From the NCBI RefSeq assembly GCF_001941845.1, contig NZ_CP018870.1, positions 7,416,001 through 7,480,000 of the forward strand: 64,000 nt of DNA. Reading direction: 5' to 3'. This document shows positions 34,261-45,376 of this stretch, piece by piece (position 1 is the stretch's first letter; each line of letters begins with the position of its first letter). This stretch comes from Streptomyces sp. TN58 (GTDB lineage: Bacteria > Actinomycetota > Actinomycetes > Streptomycetales > Streptomycetaceae). A model generated the notes under the pieces. It had not been told where the DNA came from. It did not search any database and saw only the letters and a program-made list of their open reading frames with translations. The position numbers and the translations under genes are program-made.

Positions 34261-34686
34261 TCACCGGCCCGCCTCGGCCACGGTGCGGGCCAGGCGGAAT
34301 CCGGACACCTGCTGGGGGTGCAGGCGCAGCAGGGTGTCGTGCGGGCCGTGGGCCCAGCCGGGCAGGGTGCGCCGGTAGTGGGCGGCCTCGTCCGGGTCGC
34401 AGATGACGTCCGCCGGGCCGTGGGCGCTGACCGTCCAGCCGGTCCCGGCCGGGCCGCGGATCTCGTCCACCTGGTAGGTCAGCATCGCCCGGCCGGGGAC
34501 GGCCGCGGCCTGCACGGGGGCGCGGACGACCAGGCGCCCGTACTCCATCACGTGGGCGGCGGGCCGGACGACGGCCAGGTCCCGCTGCACGTAGACGAGC
34601 CGGCCCTGGGCGGAGCCTTCGAGGAGCCACAGGGCCTCGGTGCCGGACACCTCGAACATGATGCGGCGGTCGGCGGGGACGGTCAT
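34261..34686 (-). CDS. pyridoxamine 5'-phosphate oxidase-like flavoprotein
   Basis: A 141-residue split-barrel protein of the PNPOx-like group (EALWLLEGSAQGRLVYVQRD, then VVRAPVQAAAVPGRAMLTYQ and DEAAHYRRTLPGW). It may bind FMN, F420 or heme; the sequence does not decide. The ATG overlaps the SulP stop by 4 bp (ATGA), so translation is coupled to the transporter. Confidence 0.82.
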   Translation of the reverse strand: MTVPADRRIMFEVSGTEALWLLEGSAQGRLVYVQRDLAVVRPAAHVMEYGRLVVRAPVQAAAVPGRAMLTYQVDEIRGPAGTGWTVSAHGPADVICDPDEAAHYRRTLPGWAHGPHDTLLRLHPQQVSGFRLARTVAEAGR

Positions 34687-36422
34687 CGTGCGGCCTTCCG
34701 GAAGCGGTGCGGTCGGTGATCGGGCGGGAGCAGGGGGAGCAGGCCCGCCCGCTCCAGGTGTTCGCGGGCGCCGGCGATCGCCTCGGGGGTGGTGGCGTAC
34801 TCGCGGCCCTGCGGGCGCAGCAGCTCCAGGGCGCCGACGGCGTCGAGGGCCTGGCGCTGGCCGGGCCGGATGCCGGAGGCCAGGACGGTGATGCCGCGCC
34901 GGTTCAGCTTCTCCACCGCGTCCTTGAGGACGAGGGCGCCGGTGGCGTCCAGGGTGGTCACCCGCGACATGCGCAGGATGACCACCCTGACGTCGCAGAC
35001 CTCGGAGAGTTCGAGGAGGAAGCGGTGCGCGCCGGCGAAGAAGAGGGGACCGTCGATGCGGTAGGCGACGATGTGCTCGGCCAGCAGGGCGTGTTCCTCG
35101 TCGCTGTGCTCGCCGGGCAGGTCCGGGCGGAGGTCGACCTGCTCCATCCGGGCCTGGCCCGCCACCGCCTTCAGGGCGAGGGCGCCTGCGACGACCAGCC
35201 CGATGATCACCGCGTACACGAGGTCGAGGGCCAGGGTGGCGGCGGCGGTGAGGGCGAGCACGGCGGCGTCGGAGCGGGTCGCCTTCGCCATCGCGCGCAG
35301 GGAGGCGACCTCCACCATGCGCACCGCGGTCGCCAGCAGTACGCCGGCCAGCGCGGCGAGGGGGATCTTCGAGACCAGCGGCGCCGCGGCGAACACGATC
35401 ACCGCGAGGACGGCGGCATGGGTGAGCGCGGCCAGGCGGGAGGAGGCGCCGGTGCGGACGTTGACGGCCGTGCGCGCGATGGCGGCGGTGGCGGGAACGC
35501 CGCCGAACAGGGGAGCGGCCAGGTTGGCGACGCCCTGCCCGAACAGCTCCCTGTCCGGGTCGTGCCGCTGTCCCACCGTCATCCCGTCCGCGACCGTCGC
35601 CGACAGCAGCGACTCCAGCGCGGCGAGTGCCGCGACCGCGACCGCCGGGGCGAGCAGCGAGCCGAGGGCGGAGGCGTCGAGGAAGGCCAGGGAGGGGGCG
35701 GGCAGCCCGGAGGGCAGGTCCCCGATCGGGGCCGCCGCCTCCAGGCGGAAGACCTGTGCGACCACGGTGGCCGCGACCACCGCGACGATGGAGAACGGGA
35801 CCGCCGGCTTCCACCGGGCGCCCGCCAGCATCACCGCCGCGACCCCGGCCGAGAGGCCGACCGCGGTCAGGTTGGGGGACGCCGCGCCCTCCGCGAGCGC
35901 CCGCCACGCCACCGCCACCACGTTCTCGCCCTCGGGCCTGTCGACCCCGAGCGCGGCGGGTATCTGCTGCAGGCCGATGACGCAGGCGATCCCGAGGGTG
36001 AACCCCTCCACCACCGGCGCCGGCACGTAGCGCATGTACCGCCCGGCCCGCAGCAGCGCCAGGCCGATCAGGAGCACGCCGGCCATCAGGCCGACGGTCA
36101 GGACACCGCCGGGCCCGTACCGGGCGACGATCGGCACCAGGACCACGGTCATCGCACCGGTCGGACCGGACACCTGGAGGTTCGACCCGCCCAGCAGCGC
36201 GGCGAGCGCGCCGGCGACCACCGCGGTGGCGAGCCCCGCCTCGGCGCCGAGCCCGGAGGAGACACCGAAGCCGAGCGCGAGGGGGAGCGCGACGATCGCC
36301 ACGGTCAGCCCGGCCAGGAGGTCCCGGCGGGGGCTGCGGCCCATCGCCGCGAAGTCGGCCCGGTCCGGCAGCAGCGAGCGGACCCGCCCGAGCGCGGAAG
36401 CCCAGAAGGCGTGCACGCTCAC
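34683..36422 (-). CDS. SulP-family anion permease with STAS domain
   Basis: A 579-residue transporter with about 12 membrane helices and a C-terminal STAS domain (about 450-550; VVILRMSRVTTLDATGALVL). The SulP motif appears in VAIVALPLALGFGVSSGLG and SNLQVSGPTGAMTVVLVP. It may carry sulfate, bicarbonate or dicarboxylate. The GTG start overlaps the stop of the ArsR gene upstream (GTGA). The pair is probably controlled through site C. Confidence 0.88.
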   Translation of the reverse strand: MSVHAFWASALGRVRSLLPDRADFAAMGRSPRRDLLAGLTVAIVALPLALGFGVSSGLGAEAGLATAVVAGALAALLGGSNLQVSGPTGAMTVVLVPIVARYGPGGVLTVGLMAGVLLIGLALLRAGRYMRYVPAPVVEGFTLGIACVIGLQQIPAALGVDRPEGENVVAVAWRALAEGAASPNLTAVGLSAGVAAVMLAGARWKPAVPFSIVAVVAATVVAQVFRLEAAAPIGDLPSGLPAPSLAFLDASALGSLLAPAVAVAALAALESLLSATVADGMTVGQRHDPDRELFGQGVANLAAPLFGGVPATAAIARTAVNVRTGASSRLAALTHAAVLAVIVFAAAPLVSKIPLAALAGVLLATAVRMVEVASLRAMAKATRSDAAVLALTAAATLALDLVYAVIIGLVVAGALALKAVAGQARMEQVDLRPDLPGEHSDEEHALLAEHIVAYRIDGPLFFAGAHRFLLELSEVCDVRVVILRMSRVTTLDATGALVLKDAVEKLNRRGITVLASGIRPGQRQALDAVGALELLRPQGREYATTPEAIAGAREHLERAGLLPLLPPDHRPHRFRKAAR

Positions 36423-36766
36423 GAGAGCGCGGCCCCGGCCCCGGACTCGCGCAGCTCCTCCAGCAGCTCGCTCTGCCCGGTCAGGACCTCGGTCAGGATC
36501 CGCCGCGCCGCCGCCATCAACTGCGCGACGTCCCCGCCCGCCAGCTCGTAGACGACCGTCGCGCCGTTGCGGGTGGAGGTGACGATCCCCGAACGGCGCA
36601 GGACCGCGAGCTGCTGCGACAGCGCGGACGGCTCGATCTCGATCGCCGCCAGCAGGCTCCGCACCGGCATCGGACCGTCCTGCAGCAGCTCCAGAACCCT
36701 TATCCGCACCGGGTGCCCGAGCATCCTGAAGAACTCGGCCTTGGCCTGGTACAGCGGAACCGGCAC
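36419..36766 (-). CDS. ArsR-family regulator 2
   Basis: A 115-residue paralogue of the regulator at 33219 (LYQAKAEFFRMLGHPVRIRV, IEPSALSQQLAVLRRSGIVT). No cysteine is present, so it must sense something other than a thiol-bound metal. First gene of an operon with SulP and the oxidase-like protein, linked by 4-bp overlaps. A long perfect palindrome (site C) lies about 90 bp upstream. Confidence 0.87.
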   Translation of the reverse strand: MPVPLYQAKAEFFRMLGHPVRIRVLELLQDGPMPVRSLLAAIEIEPSALSQQLAVLRRSGIVTSTRNGATVVYELAGGDVAQLMAAARRILTEVLTGQSELLEELRESGAGAALS

Positions 36767-36857
36767 GGTCTCGCACCCTTCTCACCACCCCGAGCGGGGC
36801 GCACGCCTGGCGCCGTGCCCGCGGCTACCTGCGAACACAGCCAACACAGCATCTATG

Positions 36858-36879
36858 AAATTGCAGAATTCTGCAATTT
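36858..36879. promoter_or_regulatory. TTGCA-N6-TGCAA site C, 22-bp perfect palindrome
   Basis: Centred on TTGCAGAATTCTGCAA and extended by three A/T pairs on each side. A further TTTGCAG follows. It lies between divergent arsR2 and katE and is the strongest of the three sites. Confidence 0.75.
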
Positions 36880-36933
36880 GCAGATTGCCCTGCTCCCGCG
36901 GAGCGGCCCGGCGCCGGGGGCCGCACACCCATC

Positions 36934-36951
36934 CGCTTTGTCGACAAAGCG
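36934..36951. promoter_or_regulatory. 18-bp palindrome before katE
   Basis: CGCTTTGTCGACAAAGCG is perfect and lies 65 bp upstream of the catalase start. It is a possible site for a redox regulator of the catalase gene. Confidence 0.6.
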
Positions 36952-37015
36952 CTGTTTGAGAGGTATGGGACGGGGTCACACGTGTATCGCCCGACCCCTA
37001 CGCCCTGGAGACGCG

Positions 37016-39298
<2,283 letters not shown>

Positions 39299-39319
39299 CC
39301 CCGGGCACCACCCGACCCC

Positions 39320-39347
39320 GGGCGCCGGCCCCCACCGGCCGGCGCCC
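39320..39347 (+). terminator. katE terminator
   Basis: GGGCGCCGGCC and GGCCGGCGCCC form a perfect 11-bp stem with a six-base loop, 22 bases after the katE stop. Confidence 0.75.
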
Positions 39348-39723
39348 GGAGCCGCAGCCGTCCGGGCCACGGGGCGCCCCGGCCGCCATCCGAGCCCGGA
39401 GGCGGCCGGAGGCCCCGCCGGCCACTGCTGCACATCGGACGGTTCAGGTCATTCTCCGAACTGGCGCTCCAGGGAGGGAGAGAGAGTCGGGCCGGGCGCG
39501 GCAGGTGCTCCGGTTCACCACACGCGGCACCCGTGGGGTGATCGGCGCGCCCGCGGTGCTTCTTCCGGTTGACCGGCCGGCGCAGGCGCCCGGGCCGGCG
39601 GGCGCCCGCTCCCGCGCTGGCCGGTGCCTGGCCGGTGCCTGTCCGGCCGGTGGCCGCACCGCCATAGCCTGTGGCCGCGTGCCGTACCCGGCGGTGCGCC
39701 CGCCCACGCGAGGAGAGATGTCC
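39348..39723. other. 376-bp gap; promoter of the lectin gene
   Basis: No supported gene. The section 39430-39480 is less G+C-rich and includes GGTTCAGGTCATTCTCCGAA, a possible promoter area. Confidence 0.35.
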
Positions 39724-40263
39724 ATGCCGTCCGTGCGCTCGTTGGTCCTTGGTACCGCTGTGGCAGTCGGCACGGTGGCCGCGACGGCGACCCTGGTGGT
39801 CGCACCCGCACAGGCGGATTCCGGGAAGTCGCCGGCCGCCGCGGCCGTGGCGACGCGCAGCCACTGGATGAACCTGGGCACCGGCAAGTGCCTCGACGTC
39901 CGGGGCGGGTCGATCTCGGACGCGGCGGTCATCCAGCAGTTCAGCTGCAAGCAGGAGCTGCACCAGGAGTTCTGGACGGACCCGCTCATCGGCGAGCCGT
40001 ACACCTTCCTCACCCCGGGGCACGCGACCGTCATGTGTCTGCAGCCGACCAGCGCGGGCGCCGGGGCCACGATCGTCCAGAGGGCCTGCAACTACAGCGA
40101 CGGCCAGAAGTGGGAGTTCACCTGGCAGAACGGAGGCGCCCTGATCAAGAACAAGGCCACCGGACTCTGCCTCGCCGACGCCGCCATGCCCAACGGCAGC
40201 CGCCGGGAGGTCCGGCAGCTTCCCTGCACCGGAGAGGCCGGCCAGCTCTGGGTCAACCGGTAA
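39724..40263 (+). CDS. secreted ricin-type lectin
   Basis: A 179-residue exported protein: signal peptide (cut after APAQA, near residue 33) and a single beta-trefoil domain with repeats GKCLDVRGGSISDAAVIQQ, VMCLQPTSAGAGAT and TGLCLADAAMPNGS. Each repeat ends in a Gln-x-Trp-like block (QEFW, QKWEF, QLWVN). It probably binds sugars. ATG 39724 has GAGGAG eight bases upstream, better than ATG 39718. No enzyme domain is attached. Confidence 0.85.
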   Translation: MPSVRSLVLGTAVAVGTVAATATLVVAPAQADSGKSPAAAAVATRSHWMNLGTGKCLDVRGGSISDAAVIQQFSCKQELHQEFWTDPLIGEPYTFLTPGHATVMCLQPTSAGAGATIVQRACNYSDGQKWEFTWQNGGALIKNKATGLCLADAAMPNGSRREVRQLPCTGEAGQLWVNR

Positions 40264-40291
40264 CCCGCGGGCCGCGCCGCGCCGGGGGCCG

Positions 40292-40843
40292 TCAGCCGGC
40301 GAGCCTGCCGAACAGGTGGTTGGCAGGGGCGTCGGGGTCGTCGCCGTAGAAGAACTCCGTGACCGCCTGGTGGAATTCGGCGCGGTCCAGCGTGCCGGAG
40401 CCGTCGAGGTCGAGGGCGGCGAAGACCGCGGCGCAGTCCTCGCCGGGAACGCCGGCCACCGCGTCGAACATCTGCCGGAACTCCGCCTGGTCGATCCTGC
40501 CGTCCCCGTTGAGGTCGACGAGGTCGAAGAAGCAGTCGGTCACCGGCTGGACCTGCTGCGGGTACAGGGCGGGGTCGGTCAGGACCCGCCTGAACCCCTC
40601 GGTCATCTCCCGCAGGTCCACCTTCCCGTCACCGTCCTGGTCCATCGGGGCGATCACGTTCGCCCAGAACCCGTCCATCCCCTCGGTGAGCAGGCGGGCC
40701 GCCGCGGAGTCCGGTGCGGTACCGCGGGCGGCGATGTAGCGCTCGCTCATCATCCGGACGTCCCGCCGGGTGATGAACCCGTCGCCGTCGACGTCGGCGC
40801 CCCTGAACCACTGGCCGTACTTGAGATTCTGAAGTGCAGTCAC
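40292..40843 (-). CDS. four EF-hand calcium-binding protein
   Basis: A 183-residue calmodulin/calerythrin-like cytosolic protein. EF-hand loops are DVDGDGFITRRD, DQDGDGKVDLRE, DLNGDGRIDQAE and DLDGSGTLDRAE, at about residues 17, 67, 109 and 143. All have the acidic positions for calcium. Related Streptomyces proteins (Cab group) affect spore germination and aerial growth; the role here is unknown. It is convergent with the lectin gene. Confidence 0.9.
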   Translation of the reverse strand: MTALQNLKYGQWFRGADVDGDGFITRRDVRMMSERYIAARGTAPDSAAARLLTEGMDGFWANVIAPMDQDGDGKVDLREMTEGFRRVLTDPALYPQQVQPVTDCFFDLVDLNGDGRIDQAEFRQMFDAVAGVPGEDCAAVFAALDLDGSGTLDRAEFHQAVTEFFYGDDPDAPANHLFGRLAG

Positions 40844-40914
40844 GATCGCGCACAGTATTCACGCCGTCACGCAACACGCAAACGGGCGGGTGGAGGGATG
40901 CCCGGTGTTCGGCG

Positions 40915-43227
40915 TCAGTGTTCGACTTCGGGCGGGGTGAAGGCGCGCACATCGGGAAGGGGGCCGGTGTAGGGCTCGACGTCGACCAGCGCACTGAGGG
41001 CGCTCGGCCCCTGGGACAGGCGCGAGCACGGCCGGTCCGCCGTCAGGACGTTCGGATTGCCGTGGCGGTCCAGTGTTCCGCTCAGCCCCGGCCGGACCGG
41101 ATCCCACCACGCTCCGGTGGGCAGTTGCACGACCCCCGGCATGACGTCGTCCGACAGGACCGCGCCCGCAAGGCAGCTGCCCCGGTCGTTGTGGACGCGT
41201 ACGACCATGCCGCTCTCGATGCCGCGGACGGCGGCGTCCGACGGGTTGAGCGTCACCGGCTCACGGCCGCGGATCTTCGTGCCGAGGCTGTGGCCGCCGT
41301 TGTCGTACTGGCTGTGCAGGCGTGCAGCGGGCTGGTTCGAGATCAGATGCAGCGGGAACCGCTCCGACAGACCGCCGCGGAGCCACTCGGCCGGTTCGAA
41401 CCACATCGGATGCCCGGCGCAGTCGTCGTAGCCGAACGAGTCGATCTCCTCGGAGAAGATCTCGATCCGGCCCGACGGCGTCGGCAGGGGGAACCGCTGC
41501 GGATCCGAGCGGAGCGCCTCGAAGCTGCCGGGGAACGGCCCCTCCAGCGGCGGCAGTTCGACGCCGGCGGAGCTTCGCCAGAACTCGTCGAAGCCCGGCA
41601 GCACGCCACCGTCGCCGAGTCCGGCCCGCGTCTGCTCGTAGAGGTGCCGGACCCATTCGATCTCGGAGCGCGACTGCGTGAACTCCTTCCCGTACCCGAG
41701 CCGGGAGGCCAGGTCGGTGAAGATACGGTGGTCGGTGCGCGACTCGCCCGCCGGCTCGCGGACTTTCGGCATCGCGACGAGGTGGGGGTCGCAGAATCCG
41801 GCGGCGAAGTCGTCGCGCTCCAGGCTCGTGGCGACGGGCAGGACGATGTCCGCGAACTTGGCCGTGGTGTTCCACCACGCCTCGTGCACCACCACCGTGT
41901 CAGGGGTCTGCCAGGCCCGCGCCAGCCGGTGCAGGTCCTGGTGGTGGTGGAACGGATTCCCCCCGCACCAGTAGACCAGGCGCAGTTCGGGCAGCGTGAG
42001 GCGCCGGCCGTCGTAGTCGATGGTCCTGCCCGGGTGCAGCAGGGTGTCGGCGATCCTCGCGACGGGGATGAAATCCGCGACGGGGTTGGGAACCCCGGGG
42101 AACGCCGCCACGACGGGCCGGCCCCGCGCGACGCCGGTCGCGTCCATCGTCGCGTACCCCGCGCCCCAGCCGCACCCCGACCGGCCCATCGAGCCCGCCA
42201 TCGCGGCCAGCACGACGGACATCCAGATCGGCTGCTCACCGTGGTCCGCCCGCTGCACCGCGTAGTTGACCATGATGAGGGAACGCTGCTCGGTGAGGCG
42301 GCGGGCGAGGCCGGTGATCGTGTCGCGGCCGATGCCCGTGATCCCCGCCGCCCACGCGGCGTCCTTGACGACGCCGTCGATCTCGCCGAGCACGTAGGAG
42401 GCGAAGCGGTCGAAGCCGACGCAGCACCGGCGAAGGAAGTCCTCGTCGTGCCACCCGTTGACCAGCATCGTGTGCGCGATGCCCAGCATCGCGGCGGTGT
42501 CGGTGTTGGGGACGACCGGCAGCCATTCGGCGTCGAGGAAGCCGGCTGCGTCGCTGCGGACGGGGCTGACGTTCACGAACCGCACCCCCGCCTCACGGCA
42601 CCGCCGCTGCAGGTCCCGCGTCCGGTGCCGCGCCAGCCCGCCCGGGTTGACCTGGCTGTTCTTCAGGGCCAGCCCCCCGAAGGCCACCACCAGCTCACAG
42701 TTCTCGGCGATCTCGTCCCACATCGGCATCCGGGACTGGTAGCTCCACGGGTGCCCGCCGATCACATGCGGGAGGATGACCTCCAACGCCGCGGTGCTGT
42801 ACGTGTTGCGGGAGTCGGTGTATCCCCCGCCCAGCGCCAGGAACCGGTGGAGCTGGGCCTGCGCGCCGTGGAAGGCGCCCGCACTCGCCCAGCCGTAGGA
42901 CCCGCCGAACACCGCGCCGTCCCCGTGCCGCGCCCGCACCCGGCGCAGCTCATCGCTCACCAGGGTGATCGCGTCGTCCCAGCTCACCTCGACGAACGCG
43001 TCCGCGCCCCGGGCCGTGTCCCGGACGCGCGGCAGACCGTCCAGCCAGCCCTTGCGGACCGCCGGCCGCAGCACGCGAGCGCTGTCGTCGGCGGCCGCCA
43101 CCATGCCCGGGCCGATGGGGGACGGCGCGGGGTCGTCACCCCTGGGCTCGATGCGCACCAACCGGCCGGATTCGACCACCGCGATGTAACTGCCCCAGTG
43201 CGTCGCCACCGACAAGCGTCGCTCCAC
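40915..43227 (-). CDS. molybdopterin oxidoreductase, BisC/DMSO-reductase type
   Basis: A 770-residue bis-MGD enzyme of the biotin sulfoxide/DMSO/TMAO reductase branch. The N-terminus has no Cys motif for an iron-sulfur cluster and no Tat signal, so it is cytosolic. Signature blocks are GGSYGWASAGAFHGAQAQLH and RNTYSTAALEVILPHVIGG (the Ser is the likely Mo ligand), with WWNTTAKFADIVLPVATSLE later. It probably reduces a sulfoxide or N-oxide. GTG 43227 is set by GGAG upstream. No molybdenum cofactor genes are nearby. Confidence 0.88.
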   Translation of the reverse strand: MERRLSVATHWGSYIAVVESGRLVRIEPRGDDPAPSPIGPGMVAAADDSARVLRPAVRKGWLDGLPRVRDTARGADAFVEVSWDDAITLVSDELRRVRARHGDGAVFGGSYGWASAGAFHGAQAQLHRFLALGGGYTDSRNTYSTAALEVILPHVIGGHPWSYQSRMPMWDEIAENCELVVAFGGLALKNSQVNPGGLARHRTRDLQRRCREAGVRFVNVSPVRSDAAGFLDAEWLPVVPNTDTAAMLGIAHTMLVNGWHDEDFLRRCCVGFDRFASYVLGEIDGVVKDAAWAAGITGIGRDTITGLARRLTEQRSLIMVNYAVQRADHGEQPIWMSVVLAAMAGSMGRSGCGWGAGYATMDATGVARGRPVVAAFPGVPNPVADFIPVARIADTLLHPGRTIDYDGRRLTLPELRLVYWCGGNPFHHHQDLHRLARAWQTPDTVVVHEAWWNTTAKFADIVLPVATSLERDDFAAGFCDPHLVAMPKVREPAGESRTDHRIFTDLASRLGYGKEFTQSRSEIEWVRHLYEQTRAGLGDGGVLPGFDEFWRSSAGVELPPLEGPFPGSFEALRSDPQRFPLPTPSGRIEIFSEEIDSFGYDDCAGHPMWFEPAEWLRGGLSERFPLHLISNQPAARLHSQYDNGGHSLGTKIRGREPVTLNPSDAAVRGIESGMVVRVHNDRGSCLAGAVLSDDVMPGVVQLPTGAWWDPVRPGLSGTLDRHGNPNVLTADRPCSRLSQGPSALSALVDVEPYTGPLPDVRAFTPPEVEH

Positions 43228-43949
43228 CGTGCATCCACTCCGTCCCTGGGCTCTGCGCTGCTCGGACGACGGCCGGCCGACGGCCCGCGGCACGGAGGCT
43301 TCCCCCCTGGCCTCCCGCCCAACCCCGCCGCCGCGCCCACGGCCCCCCCACCCCGCGCCGGGTTGAATCGCCGCCGTCGCCGAGGCCACCGCCCCGAGCG
43401 GGCGTTACCGGCCGTTCTCCACACGGCGACGGCCCGTGACGGAGCCGGAACGGGCGGTGAACCGACCAGGGCCCGAAGAGGGGAGTGGCGAAGACTGCGC
43501 GGTCCGCCACAGCGGCCGGCGGACGCCCCGACAGGAACCCCGCACGCCCCGGCCGGAGTTCCCGCATCCGTTTCCCCGCCGGCGCACGGCAATTCCCCGG
43601 CCCGGCCGAGCGCCGCCCCCCGCACCATTTCACGGGGCCTATCGGGGCGGCCGGCACCGGTGACGCCGCGAGACGCTGCGGCAGGAGGCGGAAGAACCCG
43701 CAAGAACCCCGCGACCGCACCTGCCGGCGGCGGGCAGCCACGCGCATGGCCGCGCATGACCGAATACCACCCCATCGGACGGCTGGCCGGTTCTGTAGCC
43801 GCCGTGTTGTCGGGCAATCGGCGCCAGGACATGATCACTTCTCGCGCCGCCTGACGCACCGTCGGCTCGGGCGCCTCCTTTTCTGCCGCCGCGCAGGAAA
43901 TTCACGCTCCGTCATACGAGTTTTCACCGCAAAGGAACCTCGGACTTCC
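43228..43949. other. 722-bp gap between divergent genes
   Basis: No supported gene. The last 90 bases before the transglutaminase gene are richer in A+T and contain TTCACGCTCCGTCATACGAG, a possible promoter. The rest is very G+C-rich. Confidence 0.4.
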
Positions 43950-45212
43950 ATGTACAAACGCTCTGGATTTCTCGCCCTCGCCACCGCGGGCATGGTGCTG
44001 TGCACCGCCGGTCTCGCCCCCTCCGTCAGCCAGGCAGCCGGCGCCGCCCCCGTCCGCGGCGACGGGAAGGGCTCCTACGCCGAGACGAACGGCCTGACGG
44101 CGGAAGACATCAGGCTCATCAACACACTGAACGAGAAGGCCCTGGACCTGGGCCGGCCGGACAAGACCGCGGGGGAGGGCCTGCCGAACGCCACCGCGTC
44201 CCTGCGGCCCTCCGCCGCGGCCGGCGGCCGGGTGACGCCGCCCGCCGAGCCCCTGGACCGCATGCCCGACCCGTACCGCGCCCACGGAGACAGGGCCACC
44301 ACCGGCATCAGCAACTACATACGCAAGTGGCAGCAGGCCTACAGCCACCGCGACGGCCAGGCACGGCAGATGACCGGGCAGCAGCGAGAACAGCTCTCCT
44401 ACGGGTGCGTCGGCGTCACCTGGGTCAATTCAGGCCCCTATCCGACGAACAGACTGGCCTTCGCGTCCTTCGACGAGGACAAGCACAAGAACGCTCTGGA
44501 GAACACCAGCCCCCGGCCGGGCGAGACGCGGGCCGAGTTCGAGGGGCGCATCGCCAAGCAGAGCTTCGACGAGGCAAAGGGATTCAACCGCGCCCGTGAC
44601 GTGGCAGCCGTCATGAACAAGGCACTGGAAAACTCCCACGACGAGAACGCCTACCTGAACAACCTCAAGGCGGAGCTCACGAAGAAGAACGACGCTCTCG
44701 CCGGCGAGGACAGCCGCTCCAACTTCTACGCGGCTCTGCGGAACACCCCCTCCTTCTGGGACAGCAGCGGGGGCGACCGCGACCCGTCCAAGATGAAGGC
44801 CGTCATCTACTCGAAGCACTTCTGGAGCGGACAGGACCCCTGGAGCCCCGCCGACAAGAGGAAGTACGGCGACCCCGACGCCTTCCGCCCCGACCGGGCC
44901 ACCGGCCTCGTCGACATGTCGAAGGACAGGAACACCTCACGCAGCCCCGCCAAGCCCGGCGAAGGCTACGTCAACTTCGACTACGGCTGGTTCGGGGACC
45001 AGAAGGAAGCAAACCCTGACCACACCATATGGACCCACGCCAACCACTACCACTCGCCGGAAGGCGGCATGGGGCCCATGCAGGTCTACGAGAGCAAGTT
45101 CCGCAGCTGGTCCGCCGGATACACCGACTTCGACCGCGGAACCTACGTCATCACCTTCATACCCAAGAGCTGGAACACCGCACCGGCCAAGGTGAAGCAG
45201 GGCTGGCCGTAG
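43950..45212 (+). CDS. pro-transglutaminase (microbial TGase)
   Basis: A 420-residue secreted protein-glutamine gamma-glutamyltransferase of the Streptomyces mobaraensis type. Signal peptide to about residue 31 (VSQA), then a pro-region of about 55-60 residues. The mature enzyme begins before RVTPPAEPLDRMPDPY. The catalytic triad is C153 (YGCVGVTWVNSG), D344 (NFDYGWFG) and H363 (WTHANHYH), with the same spacing as the known enzyme. It cross-links glutamine and lysine side chains during aerial growth. It is made as a zymogen; the activating protease is not in the window. Confidence 0.95.
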   Translation: MYKRSGFLALATAGMVLCTAGLAPSVSQAAGAAPVRGDGKGSYAETNGLTAEDIRLINTLNEKALDLGRPDKTAGEGLPNATASLRPSAAAGGRVTPPAEPLDRMPDPYRAHGDRATTGISNYIRKWQQAYSHRDGQARQMTGQQREQLSYGCVGVTWVNSGPYPTNRLAFASFDEDKHKNALENTSPRPGETRAEFEGRIAKQSFDEAKGFNRARDVAAVMNKALENSHDENAYLNNLKAELTKKNDALAGEDSRSNFYAALRNTPSFWDSSGGDRDPSKMKAVIYSKHFWSGQDPWSPADKRKYGDPDAFRPDRATGLVDMSKDRNTSRSPAKPGEGYVNFDYGWFGDQKEANPDHTIWTHANHYHSPEGGMGPMQVYESKFRSWSAGYTDFDRGTYVITFIPKSWNTAPAKVKQGWP

Positions 45213-45238
45213 GAAACCCCCGGCCCGTGCACCACCAC

Positions 45239-45289
45239 CCGCCGGCCGTGCGGCCCAGAGGCAGCGCCCTGGGACCGCACGGCCGGCGG
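45239..45289 (+). terminator. transglutaminase terminator
   Basis: CCGCCGGCCGTGCGG and CCGCACGGCCGGCGG form a 15-bp stem, extended by CCCAG/CTGGG with one bulge, 27 bases after the stop. Confidence 0.75.
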
Positions 45290-45376
45290 CCCGCGCCAGG
45301 ACCCGGGCCGGGCCGCGGAACCGCCGCGGAACTTTCGTCCAAGACAAGCGCCCGCGATCCGGGCGAACCTGGACCC

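Noticed and set aside
30225..34406. 1393-codon open frame on the plus strand
   Set aside because: It lies antisense to the antiporter, ArsR and STAS genes. Its protein is Arg/Gly/Asp/Pro-rich without domains, and the opposite frames encode clear families. High-G+C shadow.
40834..43854. 1006-codon plus-strand frame
   Set aside because: Antisense to the molybdopterin oxidoreductase, which is unmistakable.
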